DNA of 28,101 nucleotides, taken from positions 1 through 28,101 of IMG/VR virus record IMGVR_UViG_3300027668_000076, one strand, 5' to 3'. Below the pieces are notes generated by a model that saw nothing but the letters and a program-made list of their open reading frames with translations, was not told the DNA's origin and did not search any database. Within the stretch, counting starts at the first letter, position 1, and every line of letters starts with the position of its first letter. Source of the DNA: a virus. Shown one piece after another: positions 15,746 through 24,207 of this stretch. Both the position numbers and the translations under genes were made by a program.

Positions 15746-17496
15746 TTGTAGACATAGAGTTCCAAACTAATGTTTCCAAGATTTCAAAAGATTTGGAATC
15801 AGTAAAAGATGCATTAGCTGATACAAATGAGAATCTTGAAGATATTGCAAAGACTGGAAAATCAACAGATGGTGCTTTGGGAAAAATTGGAAAAGGATTC
15901 AAGGGTGTTGGACTTGCGATGAAAACACTTGGTGTTGGTCTTATAGTTGAAGCATTCAAGTTTTTGAAAGATATCTTGATGCAAAATCAAACGGTTGTTG
16001 ATGGAATTGCTATTGCAACTGAAACACTTGGTGTTGTCTTTAATCAAATCACTTCAGTTGTCACAGATGTATTTGATGCAGTATCAAAATCATCTGAAGG
16101 ATTTGAAGGTTTACAAAAAGTAATTGGTGGCTTGATGACAATTGCAATTTCACCATTAAAACTTGCATTCTTTGGAATTACTAAAGCAGTTCAAGAAGGT
16201 CAATTGGCATGGGAACAATCCTTTTTTGGTGATGGTGATCCAGAAACTATTGCACAACTGAATGAAAAATTAGCTGAAACAAATGCAAATTTAAAAGAAG
16301 TTGTTGAAGATGTTGTTGAAGCAGGAACAGAAATTTCAACTAATATTGCTGAAGCAGTCACAGAAATTGGTTCAGTTGTTTCAATTGCAACTGAAGTTGC
16401 AACAGAAGGAATCAAAGAAATATCAATTGCTGGTGCTTTAGCAACTGGAACTGCTCTTGCTGATGCAAAGAAGAATGAAGAACTTCTTGAAGTCCAAAGA
16501 GCAACACAACAACTACAAGGTCAATTGGATGCAGAAATGCAAAGACAAATCCGTGATGATGTCAGAAAAACATTTGAAGAAAGAATTGCAGCAAATGATG
16601 AACTTGGAAAGGTACTTGAAGAACAGACTGCAAAAGAAAAAGCAGTTGTTGATGAAAAAGTAAGAATTGCAAAACTTGAACTTTCAACAAATGAAACATC
16701 TGTTGAATTGCAAAAGAAACTTTCTGAAGCACTACTTGGTCAACTTGAATTAAAAGAAAGAATTGCAGGTCAAACATCTGAACAATTAACAAATCAAGCA
16801 GCACTTGAAAAAGAATTGTTTGATGCACAAAATGAAATTCAACTTGCAACAATGACTGCAAGAGAACAAGAACTTCTTGCACTTGAACAAGACTACAATG
16901 CTAAATTGGAACTTTCAAGAAAAGCTGGTGAAGATGATGTTGCAATAACAGAACAATACAATGCTCTTGTTCAAGAATCAAATGATAAATTTGCAGATGA
17001 AGACTTAAAAACATTTGAAGAACTTGCAAAAGCAAAAGATGATGCCAGGCAAAATGAAATACAAATGTTGTCAAATACAATTCAGATGGCTGGTGACTTA
17101 TTTGCTGAGGGAACTGCTGCATCAAAAGTATCTGGTGTTGCAACTGCAACAATCAACACTTGGACTGGAGTTACAGAAGCCTTGAAGTTGCCACCACCAT
17201 TTTCTTATATTCAAGCTGGTTTGACTTTAGCATCTGGTTTGAAAAGTGTGAAGAATATAATGGCAGTAAAAACAGAAAAACCAACACCAGAAACAGATAC
17301 TGGTAATATTAATCTTCCATCTGGTGGTGTAGATACACAATCAATCACGGACTTATCAAATATTCCATCAATAACTGAGCAGTTCAATAATCAATTTGTT
17401 CAAGATACACCACCAATTCAAGCATTTGTGGTTGAACAACAAGTCACAAATTCACAACAAATTAACACATTGATTCAACAAAAAGCAACACTTTAA
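15730..17496 (+). CDS. Tail tape measure protein
   Basis: A 588-residue protein. The first ~60 residues are helical and charged. Residues ~50-170 are Gly-rich and hydrophobic (KIGKGFKGVGLAMKTLGVGL, FLKDILMQNQTVVDG, GGLMTIAISPLKLAFFGITK), typical of tape-measure membrane-active regions. Residues ~190-440 are a long Ala/Glu/Lys/Gln coiled coil. Near the end is ATINTWTGVTEALKLPPPFS, then SYIQAGLTLASGLKSVKNIM, a recurrent tape-measure C-terminal pattern. At the usual ~1.5 angstrom per residue this implies a tail near 88 nm, an estimate only. It lies between the hub and protease genes. Confidence 0.8.
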   Translation: MAEKIVVDIEFQTNVSKISKDLESVKDALADTNENLEDIAKTGKSTDGALGKIGKGFKGVGLAMKTLGVGLIVEAFKFLKDILMQNQTVVDGIAIATETLGVVFNQITSVVTDVFDAVSKSSEGFEGLQKVIGGLMTIAISPLKLAFFGITKAVQEGQLAWEQSFFGDGDPETIAQLNEKLAETNANLKEVVEDVVEAGTEISTNIAEAVTEIGSVVSIATEVATEGIKEISIAGALATGTALADAKKNEELLEVQRATQQLQGQLDAEMQRQIRDDVRKTFEERIAANDELGKVLEEQTAKEKAVVDEKVRIAKLELSTNETSVELQKKLSEALLGQLELKERIAGQTSEQLTNQAALEKELFDAQNEIQLATMTAREQELLALEQDYNAKLELSRKAGEDDVAITEQYNALVQESNDKFADEDLKTFEELAKAKDDARQNEIQMLSNTIQMAGDLFAEGTAASKVSGVATATINTWTGVTEALKLPPPFSYIQAGLTLASGLKSVKNIMAVKTEKPTPETDTGNINLPSGGVDTQSITDLSNIPSITEQFNNQFVQDTPPIQAFVVEQQVTNSQQINTLIQQKATL

Positions 17497-17508
17497 AAAC
17501 CAAAAATC

Positions 17509-18366
17509 ATGACTAAAATAGTAGAATTAATTATTTCCGAAGAAGAAAAAGAATCACAAGATGGTGTCTTTGCAATTTCATTAGTTGAAGATCCAGCAAT
17601 AGATGAATATTGGATTGCTTTGAATAAGCAAAAGAAAGAACATATTCAATTTGCAAAAGTAGATGAAGACAAAAGACTATTGATTGCACCAGCTTTGATT
17701 CCAAATAGACAAATTTTTAGACTTGATGATGATGGTTCTGACTACTATGTTTATTTTTCAAAGGATACAATTAAGCAATGTTCTGAATTGTATATGAAAA
17801 GAAATCATCTGCAATCAACAACACTTGAACATGAAGAAGAAGTTGATGGTATGTGTGTAGTTGAATCTTGGGTAAAAGAATTTGAAATTGATAAATCTGT
17901 CAAGTACGGTTTTGAACATTGTCCAGTTGGAACATGGTTTGTTACAATGAAAGTTGAGAATGATGAAATCTGGAACAAAGTCAAAGAAGGTGAAATTCTT
18001 GGATTTAGCATTGAAGGATTTTTTACTGATAAATTAAGCAAATTTGCAAAAGTAAGAAAGAACAATGATTGTTCAGATGGATTTGAACATCAAATGAATG
18101 ATGGATCTTGGATGTGTGGTAAATCAATGGGGTATTCTGAAGAAGAAGGAAATCTTCAAATGATTAAGAACTTAATTGTTGAAGCTGAAACAACATACCT
18201 TGAATCTTATCCTTGGGATGAATGTATTGCAGACCAAATGGCTGAATATGGCAATGAAGAAACTGCAAACAAGATTTGTGCAGCTATTAAAAACAGAACA
18301 ATTGCATCTTCAGTTGTTCCAAAAGTAAAAGCAATCCTTGATGTTGAAAGGAAAAAAAGCAATTAA
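17509..18366 (+). CDS. XkdF-like prohead protease
   Basis: A 285-residue protein matching XkdF-type phage proteins and capsid-maturation proteases. The core (~50-175) includes RLLIAPALIPNRQIFR, YVYFSKDTI, TTLEHEEEVDGMCVVESWV and WNKVKEGEILGFSIEGFF. His108 in LEHEE and Ser167 in FSIEG are candidate catalytic residues by analogy with S78-type prohead proteases. Two add-on modules follow: CSDGFEHQMNDGSWMCG (188-204) and SYPWDECIADQM...NKICAAI (233-260), Cys-containing pieces often appended to phage head proteins. It is followed by a scaffold and capsid gene, the expected order for a maturation protease. Confidence 0.8.
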   Translation: MTKIVELIISEEEKESQDGVFAISLVEDPAIDEYWIALNKQKKEHIQFAKVDEDKRLLIAPALIPNRQIFRLDDDGSDYYVYFSKDTIKQCSELYMKRNHLQSTTLEHEEEVDGMCVVESWVKEFEIDKSVKYGFEHCPVGTWFVTMKVENDEIWNKVKEGEILGFSIEGFFTDKLSKFAKVRKNNDCSDGFEHQMNDGSWMCGKSMGYSEEEGNLQMIKNLIVEAETTYLESYPWDECIADQMAEYGNEETANKICAAIKNRTIASSVVPKVKAILDVERKKSN

Positions 18367-18405
18367 CATCTATTAACTTACGGAAAAACAATTCAAAAAA
18401 CTAAA

Positions 18406-18969
18406 ATGGAGAACATTTACAACAAAATGAAAGACTTGTTTGGTATTACCGAAGAACTTTCAGAAGAAACAAAAATGATGGCTGAAGCTTATCTTGTGGA
18501 TGGTACAACCATCAAAACAGATGCAGACAGATTTGAAGAAGGTTCAATGGTGTTTGTAGTTGGTGAAGATGATGAAAGAATGGCATTACCTTCTGGAACT
18601 TATGAATTGCAAGATGGTGCAGTCATTGAAGTTGTAGATGGTGAAATCACAACACTTCGTTCACCAGAAGCATCTGATGATGCAGTTGAAGAAGATATGT
18701 CTTCAAAAGAAACTGAAGTTGATTTATCAAACTACATGACAAAGTCTGATGGTTTTGAACTTGGTAAAATGATTACTGAAGCAATTGAATTGAAGGTTTC
18801 TGAATTAATGGAAGCACATAATACGGAACTTGAAAAGGTGAAGAAATTATCTGCAGCCAAAACATTCAAATCAACACCAAAACCAGCAAAGAAGTTTGTT
18901 CAAGAGAATCAAACAGACAATGCAGAATCACGAGTATTCGCAATTTTTAACAAAATAAAAAACAAGTAA
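18406..18969 (+). CDS. Capsid scaffolding protein (putative)
   Basis: A 187-residue acidic protein directly before the major capsid gene and after the protease. The N-terminal half is Glu/Asp-rich, with a small beta module (GSMVFVVGEDDERMALPSGT, then YELQDGAVIEVVDGEI). Residues ~118-150 form an amphipathic coiled coil, and the C-terminus is Lys-rich (STPKPAKKF). That layout fits scaffolds that bind capsid protein through a basic tail and are then cleaved. Its start follows the leader AAAAAACTAAA with no Shine-Dalgarno. Confidence 0.7.
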   Translation: MENIYNKMKDLFGITEELSEETKMMAEAYLVDGTTIKTDADRFEEGSMVFVVGEDDERMALPSGTYELQDGAVIEVVDGEITTLRSPEASDDAVEEDMSSKETEVDLSNYMTKSDGFELGKMITEAIELKVSELMEAHNTELEKVKKLSAAKTFKSTPKPAKKFVQENQTDNAESRVFAIFNKIKNK

Positions 18970-18970
18970 A

Positions 18971-19936
18971 ATGGCAAATAGTAGACAACATAATTTAGCA
19001 ACTTCACCAGTTTCTGCTGGTTGGACTTATGCTGGAGAATTAGCACTTCCATACATCCATGCATCAGTAGTATCAGCACCAACACTTCATGGTGGAAATG
19101 TGACACTACTTGATGGAATAAGATACAAAGCAATTATTCCAGTTATGTCAAACACAAGTTTGATTGAAGCTGCTTCATGTGACTTTCAAACAACTGCAAC
19201 AACTACACTTGCAGAAAGAACTTTAAGCGTTACTGACTTAATGGTGAATTTGGAACTTTGTAAAAATTCATTTAATGTTTCAGACACAGATGGTAATTCT
19301 GGACAAGCATGGTGGCAAGGTGATGCATATTCAAATGAACAAGGTGTTCCAGATGACTATGCTGATGCTTTATTGTTATATGTTGCAAAATCAGTTCAAG
19401 CTGATATTGAAAACAATATCTGGATGGGTGGTGCAACTACATCTGGATTTGCTGCATTTGATGGATTCAAGAAAGCTTTAGGGAATACTGCTGGAGCAAC
19501 ATCATTAACATCTTCTATTGTAACACAAGCAGGAGTAATTGCTGGACTTAATGAAATTGTGACTGCAATGCCAGTAGGAATTACTGGTGATTTTGAGAAC
19601 ACAAATATATATGTGAATCCTGCAACTATATCTGCATACAATCTTGCAATTGGTCAAACTGGAAATGGATATAATGATGCATCTGCAAATGGAGGTCAAA
19701 CAAATTTCATTGGATATAAACTTGTATCTGCACCAGGAATTGCAGTTGGTGAAGCATGTCTTGGTCAAAGAGGAAATTTATTTGTAGGAATTGGAACTGC
19801 TGATTCAGATTCACTTGCACAAGCAATTGATATGACACCATTGGATGGTTCAAACAATTACAGAATCACAATGAGATGGGCAATTGGAACGCAAGTTGGT
19901 GTTGTTGCTGATGCAATTTGGTTTGTAGCACCTTAA
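18971..19936 (+). CDS. Major capsid protein
   Basis: A 321-residue protein with the composition and layout of an HK97-fold capsid subunit. The N-terminal part carries GIRYKAIIPVMSNTSLIEAA and TLAERTLSVTDLMVNLELCK. The middle has a long helix (DDYADALLLYVAKSVQADIE) and IWMGGATTSGFAAFDGFKKA. The C-terminal part carries NIYVNPATISAYNLAIG, NFIGYKLVSAPGIAVGEACL and a final RWAIGTQVGVVADAIWF, resembling the A-domain. It lies one base after the scaffold gene, the standard protease-scaffold-capsid order. Confidence 0.85.
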   Translation: MANSRQHNLATSPVSAGWTYAGELALPYIHASVVSAPTLHGGNVTLLDGIRYKAIIPVMSNTSLIEAASCDFQTTATTTLAERTLSVTDLMVNLELCKNSFNVSDTDGNSGQAWWQGDAYSNEQGVPDDYADALLLYVAKSVQADIENNIWMGGATTSGFAAFDGFKKALGNTAGATSLTSSIVTQAGVIAGLNEIVTAMPVGITGDFENTNIYVNPATISAYNLAIGQTGNGYNDASANGGQTNFIGYKLVSAPGIAVGEACLGQRGNLFVGIGTADSDSLAQAIDMTPLDGSNNYRITMRWAIGTQVGVVADAIWFVAP

Positions 19937-19953
19937 TTTCAATAATTGAATAA

Positions 19954-19979
19954 GAAGGAGGTATTGAATTACATCCTTC
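19954..19979 (+). promoter_or_regulatory. Hairpin between capsid and tail-tube candidate
   Basis: GAAGGAGGTA (19954-19963) pairs with TACATCCTTC (19970-19979), with one mismatch and loop TTGAAT. There is only a weak T-tract (CATTCTTT), so it may be a leaky terminator or an RNA-stabilising hairpin that raises capsid mRNA relative to downstream genes. It lies in the 71-nt gap between two highly expressed structural genes. Confidence 0.5.
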
Positions 19980-20007
19980 CATTCTTTAACTTAAAACAAA
20001 AATAACA

Positions 20008-20607
20008 ATGGCAAATTGTTTAATTTCTTCAGGTCGTGGACACTTTTGTCAAGGACAAGTTGGAGGTATAAAAACCATATTTCTTGCAAACTGGTATAGT
20101 GCTAATAAGATTATAAGCGTGACTGCTGCTGCTGATACTGGTATTGTTACTGCATTAACACAAGTTACTACACCAGCACCAACTCAACTTCAATTTTTTC
20201 AGTTTGATTTGGACAGACAAACATCTTCTTTAAATCAAACAATCACAACTGGTGGTGGTGGTGCAATCAATTATGAACAAGCACTTGATGTACATATGTC
20301 ACACGATTCACAGGAATCTTGGGCAAGAATGCAGAATGTGACTGAAGGTGTTTTTCAAGTTATCATCTTAGATAACAATGGAGTGTATTATTTAGCAGGT
20401 GTAGATAATGGAATCAGCGTTACTGGTGGTACTTATGCACATGGTGGTGATGTAGCTTTCACAGACTATGTTGGTTATATTATGCAAATGGTAGGTTCTG
20501 AACCTTTCCCAGCATTCAATTTATCAACGGTTGATCCATTCACAAATGCATTATTTTCAACAGAAATTGGGTTGAATGTAGCTACATACAATGACCCACA
20601 ATTATAG
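20008..20607 (+). CDS. Major tail (tube) protein, putative
   Basis: A 199-residue beta-rich protein. It begins with CLISSGRGHFCQGQVGGIKT, and a long central stretch has SSLNQTITTGGGGAINYEQA then LDVHMSHDSQESWARMQNV. The end contains YYLAGVDNGISVTGGTYAHG and YVGYIMQMVGSEPFPAF, a pattern of tail-tube proteins in many Bacteroidota phages (entity name, ENG/DNG turn, final GxEPFPA). It follows the capsid gene after a hairpin and precedes a strong terminator. A capsid decoration protein is the main alternative. Confidence 0.6.
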   Translation: MANCLISSGRGHFCQGQVGGIKTIFLANWYSANKIISVTAAADTGIVTALTQVTTPAPTQLQFFQFDLDRQTSSLNQTITTGGGGAINYEQALDVHMSHDSQESWARMQNVTEGVFQVIILDNNGVYYLAGVDNGISVTGGTYAHGGDVAFTDYVGYIMQMVGSEPFPAFNLSTVDPFTNALFSTEIGLNVATYNDPQL

Positions 20608-20637
20608 TTGATAGCTTTACATTAATAAAAAAACAAG

Positions 20638-20669
20638 ATGGTGGTGGTTAATTCCATCACCATTTTTTT
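20638..20669 (+). terminator. Strong intrinsic terminator
   Basis: ATGGTGGTGG (20638-20647) pairs with CCATCACCAT (20654-20663) through ten pairs with one G-T wobble, loop TTAATT, followed by six T's (20664-20669). It closes the structural operon after the tail-tube candidate. The ATG that opens a longer in-frame reading of the next gene lies in this stem, so that start is rejected. Confidence 0.9.
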
Positions 20670-20670
20670 A

Positions 20671-20678
20671 TATCTTTA
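20671..20678 (+). promoter_or_regulatory. Possible -7 promoter element, TATCTTTA
   Basis: TATCTTTA differs from the Bacteroidota -7 consensus TAnnTTTG only at the last base. It sits right after the terminator and 5 bp before ATG 20683, which would give a leaderless or very short-leader mRNA. No good TTTG box is seen at the -33 position, so support is moderate. Confidence 0.4.
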
Positions 20679-20682
20679 CTTT

Positions 20683-20850
20683 ATGAGAATTAAAAAAGAA
20701 TTTATTGGAAGCACAATTCACAAAGGTCGTGTGAAAATTCAACTTCGTGAAGTTGTAACAGAAGCAACAATGGAGAGATTGAAAGCTGAATTCCCACAAT
20801 TTTTAGAAGAAGACAAACCAAAGAAGAAAAAGAAAGATGTTACATCTTAG
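20683..20850 (+). CDS. Hypothetical 55-residue protein
   Basis: A short basic protein starting at ATG 20683, after the terminator. It has EFIGSTIHKGRVKIQLREVV (beta-rich), then MERLKAEFPQFLEED and a Lys-rich end (KPKKKKKDVTS). The motif and length recall small proteins between tail and portal genes in Bacteroidota phages. Function is unknown. It overlaps the next gene by 14 nt. Confidence 0.6.
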   Translation: MRIKKEFIGSTIHKGRVKIQLREVVTEATMERLKAEFPQFLEEDKPKKKKKDVTS

Positions 20851-21337
20851 AAGTTCAAATGGTTTTCAGAATGTGTTTTCATTAGATGTATTTTCAAGTG
20901 TCTTTGCAAACACCATTTCCAATTTTGGAAGAGAAATTCCAGAAACAAGACAATACACACCAAACTTTAATTCTGATTATACTGGATTTATTTATTATAT
21001 ACAATTAATTGACCAGCTTACACAAGACATTTATTGGGCTGAATTATATTATAATAATGCAGGTAATAAATATCCAAGAGCAATGCAATTCAAAATATAT
21101 CTTGATGAATTTGTTGGTGATTATCATGTGAATGTTAAAACAACTGGACTTTTTGATTATGAAATTTTTTTTGGTCAACGAGGTGCAACAAATTCAGATG
21201 ATTCATTAATTAATGGAATGGTTGCAAATGGAATGGCACTTGTTCACAATGACAATTTCAAAAATGACTACTTCCAGAATTCACAGAATGGAGTAGAACC
21301 AACTATAATTCCACCTTCAATATCATACAATGGCTAA
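20837..21337 (+). CDS. Hypothetical structural protein upstream of portal
   Basis: A 166-residue beta-rich protein. It includes YTGFIYYIQLIDQLTQDIYW, DYHVNVKTTGLFDYEIFFGQ and MVANGMALVHNDNFKNDYF near the end. The beta pattern and the final ALVHNDNF segment suggest a small virion protein such as a head fibre or neck accessory. It overlaps the upstream gene by 14 nt and the portal gene by 8 nt. No catalytic motif or signal peptide is seen. Confidence 0.6.
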   Translation: MLHLRSSNGFQNVFSLDVFSSVFANTISNFGREIPETRQYTPNFNSDYTGFIYYIQLIDQLTQDIYWAELYYNNAGNKYPRAMQFKIYLDEFVGDYHVNVKTTGLFDYEIFFGQRGATNSDDSLINGMVANGMALVHNDNFKNDYFQNSQNGVEPTIIPPSISYNG

Positions 21338-23399
21338 AAAGACACAACCATCTTCAGAATATATGTTCAATTCTATGGGTTCAAGTTATTCAATGACCGA
21401 TTCACAAGAAATTGAAAAGCGTGGTTCTGATTTCATATGGTATGGGGCAGACAATTTGTTCCCACAGCACACAATAAACTTGTATCAAAATTCAGCAACA
21501 CAAAATGCTTTGGTGAATTCAATTTCAGCTTGGATTTACGGAGGTGGTGTTGATGCAACAAACAAAGATAAACATCCAGAAGATTGGATGAAGTTCAACA
21601 AATTAATAAATCACAAAATTGGAAAGAATGACATCCAATTGATGTGCATGGATTTGAAACTTCATGGTGGTTTTTACATATCATTAAGTTATTCTGTTGA
21701 CAGAACAGAAATTGTTGAAATGGAAGTGTTGCCCTTTGAAACAATGCGTTCAGGTGTTACAAATGAAGATGGTGAAGTTGATTGGTATTATCATTCTTAT
21801 AATTGGGATGCTGGAGCAAGGGCTAAGTCAACACATCATAGAGCATTCAACCCATCTGAAAAAGCTACTTATCCAAATCAAGTGTTGTGTGTGAAGATGA
21901 ATTCTGTTGGTTCATACTATTATCCAAAGCCAGATTATATTGGAGCATGGAATTATATTGAACTTGATGTGAATGTTGCACAATTTCATTTATCACAAAT
22001 TGAGAATGGTCTTGCACCAAGTTTCATCATCAGTTTTGCAAATGGAATTCCACCACGACAAAAGCGTGAAGAAATAAAAAGAACTATTGAAGCTGAACTT
22101 TCTGGTTCAAGAAATGCTGGAAAGTTTCTTTGTACATTTTCTGATGGTAAAGATACAACACCAGAAATCCAAGCAGTTCCATTGTCTGATGCAGACAAAC
22201 AATTCCAATTCTTATCAACTGAAATTACTTCAAAGATAATGGTTGGAAATCGTGTTGTATCACCAAGATTATTCGGTGTCAATACTGATGGTGGTGGACT
22301 TGGAAACAATGCTGAAGAATTACAAATTGCATCTGCAATATTTGAGCAAACCGTTATTGATCCATTTAGGGATGTAATCATTGATGCTTTGAAATTGTTA
22401 ATGGCTGAAAGTGGTGTGAATTTGGACATATTCTTTGAACCATTTGACTTGTTCAAGACTGAATTTACAAACACAGAAGCAGAAGTGATTGATGATGAAA
22501 TTGCAGTTGATGTGATTCCAAATGCCAAAGCAACAATATCAGATGAAGTTGGTGGAGTAGTTGAAGAAGCTGAAACAGAAAAAGTTGATGCATCTTATAA
22601 TGGTGCGCAAATTAGTTCAGCAATTGACATAGTTGCAAAGGTTCAAGAAGGTATCTTGACAGAAGAACAAGCAGTTGTATTCTTGGTTCAATTCTTACAA
22701 CTACCATTGGAAGTTGCACAAGGTTTCTTCAAGGGTGCTGGACAATCACTTCTTGAAACAATGTCAGCAAAAAAAAAAGATGAAAGACCAAATTTAAGTG
22801 ATGAACAAGCAGAATTCTTCTTGTCTAAACTTGAAGGATGTTCAGAAGAAAATGATGGTGAAGTTTGGGAATTAATTTCTGAAGATAAAATTAATACAAA
22901 AGAAGAACTTCACAAGTTTGCAAATAAAATGCCAACTGAATCAATGGCTGATGCAGATGCAAAGTCTTCAAATGATGTTGGTCTTTACAAAGTTAGATAC
23001 GCATATCAAAAGACCAGCAACACACCAAACAAACCAGGTAATAAGTCAAGAAAGTTTTGTGACCAAATGATGCAATGGTCAAGACAAGGTTTAGAATGGA
23101 GGCTTGAAGACATTAATGCAATGTCTGATTCTGGGGTGAATGGTTCATTTGCTGAAAAAGGGCAATCAAATTATCAGATTTTTGAATGGGCTGGAGGCTG
23201 CTATTGTAGACATGGCTGGTTAAGAAGAATCTATTTCAGAAAGTCAAATCCAAATGGAACATTTATGCCAAACAAAGGATTGACAAATGAAACAAGAGTT
23301 GGAAACAATCCATTTATTGTTCAAAAAGGTATAGAATCAATTGCACCTTATGATAAACCAAATCACGGAAAAGTTAATCCACCATTTATGAAATCTTAA
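21330..23399 (+). CDS. Portal protein with fused C-terminal extension
   Basis: A 689-residue protein. Residues ~1-400 show a portal layout: FIWYGADNLFPQHTINLYQN, NALVNSISAWIYGGG, PKPDYIGAWNYIELD, FIISFANGIPPRQKREEIKR, and VVSPRLFGVNTDGGGLGNNA before a long helix. A flexible acidic stretch follows, then an A10 run (22769-22778, residue ~480) coding KKK. The C-terminal ~140 residues (VRYAYQKTS, RKFCDQMMQWSRQG, GGCYCRHGWLRRIYF) form a Cys/His module of the type appended to Mu F-like or head-morphogenesis proteins. The portal gates DNA entry at one capsid vertex. A portal usually ends near 450-500 residues, so the extension is a true fusion or a slippage product. Confidence 0.85.
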   Translation: MAKKTQPSSEYMFNSMGSSYSMTDSQEIEKRGSDFIWYGADNLFPQHTINLYQNSATQNALVNSISAWIYGGGVDATNKDKHPEDWMKFNKLINHKIGKNDIQLMCMDLKLHGGFYISLSYSVDRTEIVEMEVLPFETMRSGVTNEDGEVDWYYHSYNWDAGARAKSTHHRAFNPSEKATYPNQVLCVKMNSVGSYYYPKPDYIGAWNYIELDVNVAQFHLSQIENGLAPSFIISFANGIPPRQKREEIKRTIEAELSGSRNAGKFLCTFSDGKDTTPEIQAVPLSDADKQFQFLSTEITSKIMVGNRVVSPRLFGVNTDGGGLGNNAEELQIASAIFEQTVIDPFRDVIIDALKLLMAESGVNLDIFFEPFDLFKTEFTNTEAEVIDDEIAVDVIPNAKATISDEVGGVVEEAETEKVDASYNGAQISSAIDIVAKVQEGILTEEQAVVFLVQFLQLPLEVAQGFFKGAGQSLLETMSAKKKDERPNLSDEQAEFFLSKLEGCSEENDGEVWELISEDKINTKEELHKFANKMPTESMADADAKSSNDVGLYKVRYAYQKTSNTPNKPGNKSRKFCDQMMQWSRQGLEWRLEDINAMSDSGVNGSFAEKGQSNYQIFEWAGGCYCRHGWLRRIYFRKSNPNGTFMPNKGLTNETRVGNNPFIVQKGIESIAPYDKPNHGKVNPPFMKS

Positions 23400-23402
23400 A
23401 TT

Positions 23403-23963
23403 ATGGCACTACCAACACAAGTCATCTATATTGATGCAACTTATATGAAAGCATATTCACATCTTGATGGATCAATAGATGAAAAGGATTTGTTGCCATC
23501 AATTATACAAGCACAAGATAGTCAAATACAACCAATTCTTGGAACTGATTTGTTCAATGCTTTAAAGACAAAAATTACAGCTGGAACAATTGCTGGTAAT
23601 TATCAAACACTTCTTCAAGACTATGTTCAGATGGCAACATTAAAATGGACATTGGTGAATTTTTATCCATATCTGCAAGGTAAAATTCTGAATGGAACAA
23701 TTGGTTCAAGGAATGTGGACAATATTACAGCACTTTCACAATCTGAAGTGATGAGATTGGTTGACATTGAAAGAGATAATGCACAATTTTACACAGAAAG
23801 ATTGATTCAATACTTGACAAATAACACTACATTGTTTCCAGAATACGCATCAAATACTGGTTCAGACATTTATCCAGAAACACAAACTTATGCAGAAGCT
23901 GGTTTGACAATTTCAGGTTCACAAAGAGGAATCAACAAATTGGCAAATTGGAATTGCAAATAA
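23403..23963 (+). CDS. Head-tail connector / head completion protein (putative)
   Basis: A 186-residue helical protein after the portal gene. It has DEKDLLPSIIQAQDSQIQPI then LGTDLFNALKTKI, and YVQMATLKWTLVNFYPYLQG, the pattern of the DUF6712/gp6-like connector proteins of Bacteroidota phages. It would bind the portal ring as an adaptor. The start lies 3 nt after the portal stop. The family name is from recall of the pattern and is not verified. Confidence 0.6.
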   Translation: MALPTQVIYIDATYMKAYSHLDGSIDEKDLLPSIIQAQDSQIQPILGTDLFNALKTKITAGTIAGNYQTLLQDYVQMATLKWTLVNFYPYLQGKILNGTIGSRNVDNITALSQSEVMRLVDIERDNAQFYTERLIQYLTNNTTLFPEYASNTGSDIYPETQTYAEAGLTISGSQRGINKLANWNCK

Positions 23964-24071
23964 ATGCCTGGCCGTAAAAAAGGTTGCAAAGGAAATCAAG
24001 AAAAAAAGAAAATTAACAAGAAATTGTTGGAACTATACTTGAAAAAAAGAAATGAAATCAACAATAAATGA
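23964..24071 (+). CDS. Very small Lys-rich protein
   Basis: A 35-codon frame starting directly after the connector stop (ATG 23964) and ending at TGA 24069-24071, overlapping the next small gene by 20 nt. About 40% of its residues are Lys or Arg (PGRKKGCKGNQEKKKINKK). It fills the interval between two supported genes, so it may be translated. No homolog is recognised. Confidence 0.45.
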   Translation: MPGRKKGCKGNQEKKKINKKLLELYLKKRNEINNK

Positions 24072-24207
24072 ATTAGCATCATTTAACACTATCAATGTTT
24101 GTGCAATATCAGTTCCATTGATGGATATAGAAAGTGTTCTGACAATACTTGTGTTATGTTCTGTCTTGATATACAATATTAAAAAGATAATGACTAAGAA
24201 TGACTAA
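24052..24207 (+). CDS. Small one-TM protein, lysis cassette (holin candidate)
   Basis: A 51-residue protein from ATG 24052 to TAA 24205-24207, overlapping the endolysin gene by 8 nt. Residues ~26-42 (DIESVLTILVLCSVLIY) form one strong membrane segment followed by a Lys-rich cytoplasmic-type tail (NIKKIMTKND). Its position directly before the endolysin and its size suggest a single-TM holin, antiholin or spanin-like helper. The gene is too short for many gene finders. Confidence 0.6.
   Translation: MKSTINELASFNTINVCAISVPLMDIESVLTILVLCSVLIYNIKKIMTKND

Noticed and set aside
19955-19961. AGGAGG-like Shine-Dalgarno sequence
   Set aside because: No start codon lies at a proper distance; the bases form a hairpin stem, and other genes here do not use Shine-Dalgarno sites.
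20638-20682. Earlier start of the 55-residue gene
   Set aside because: The ATG lies in the 5' arm of the intrinsic terminator, and the added residues are just a translation of the hairpin and T-tract.
21986-22528. 180-codon open frame on the minus strand
   Set aside because: It lies entirely within the portal gene, whose protein is well supported, and it has no regulatory or homology signs. Other minus-strand frames have the same explanation.
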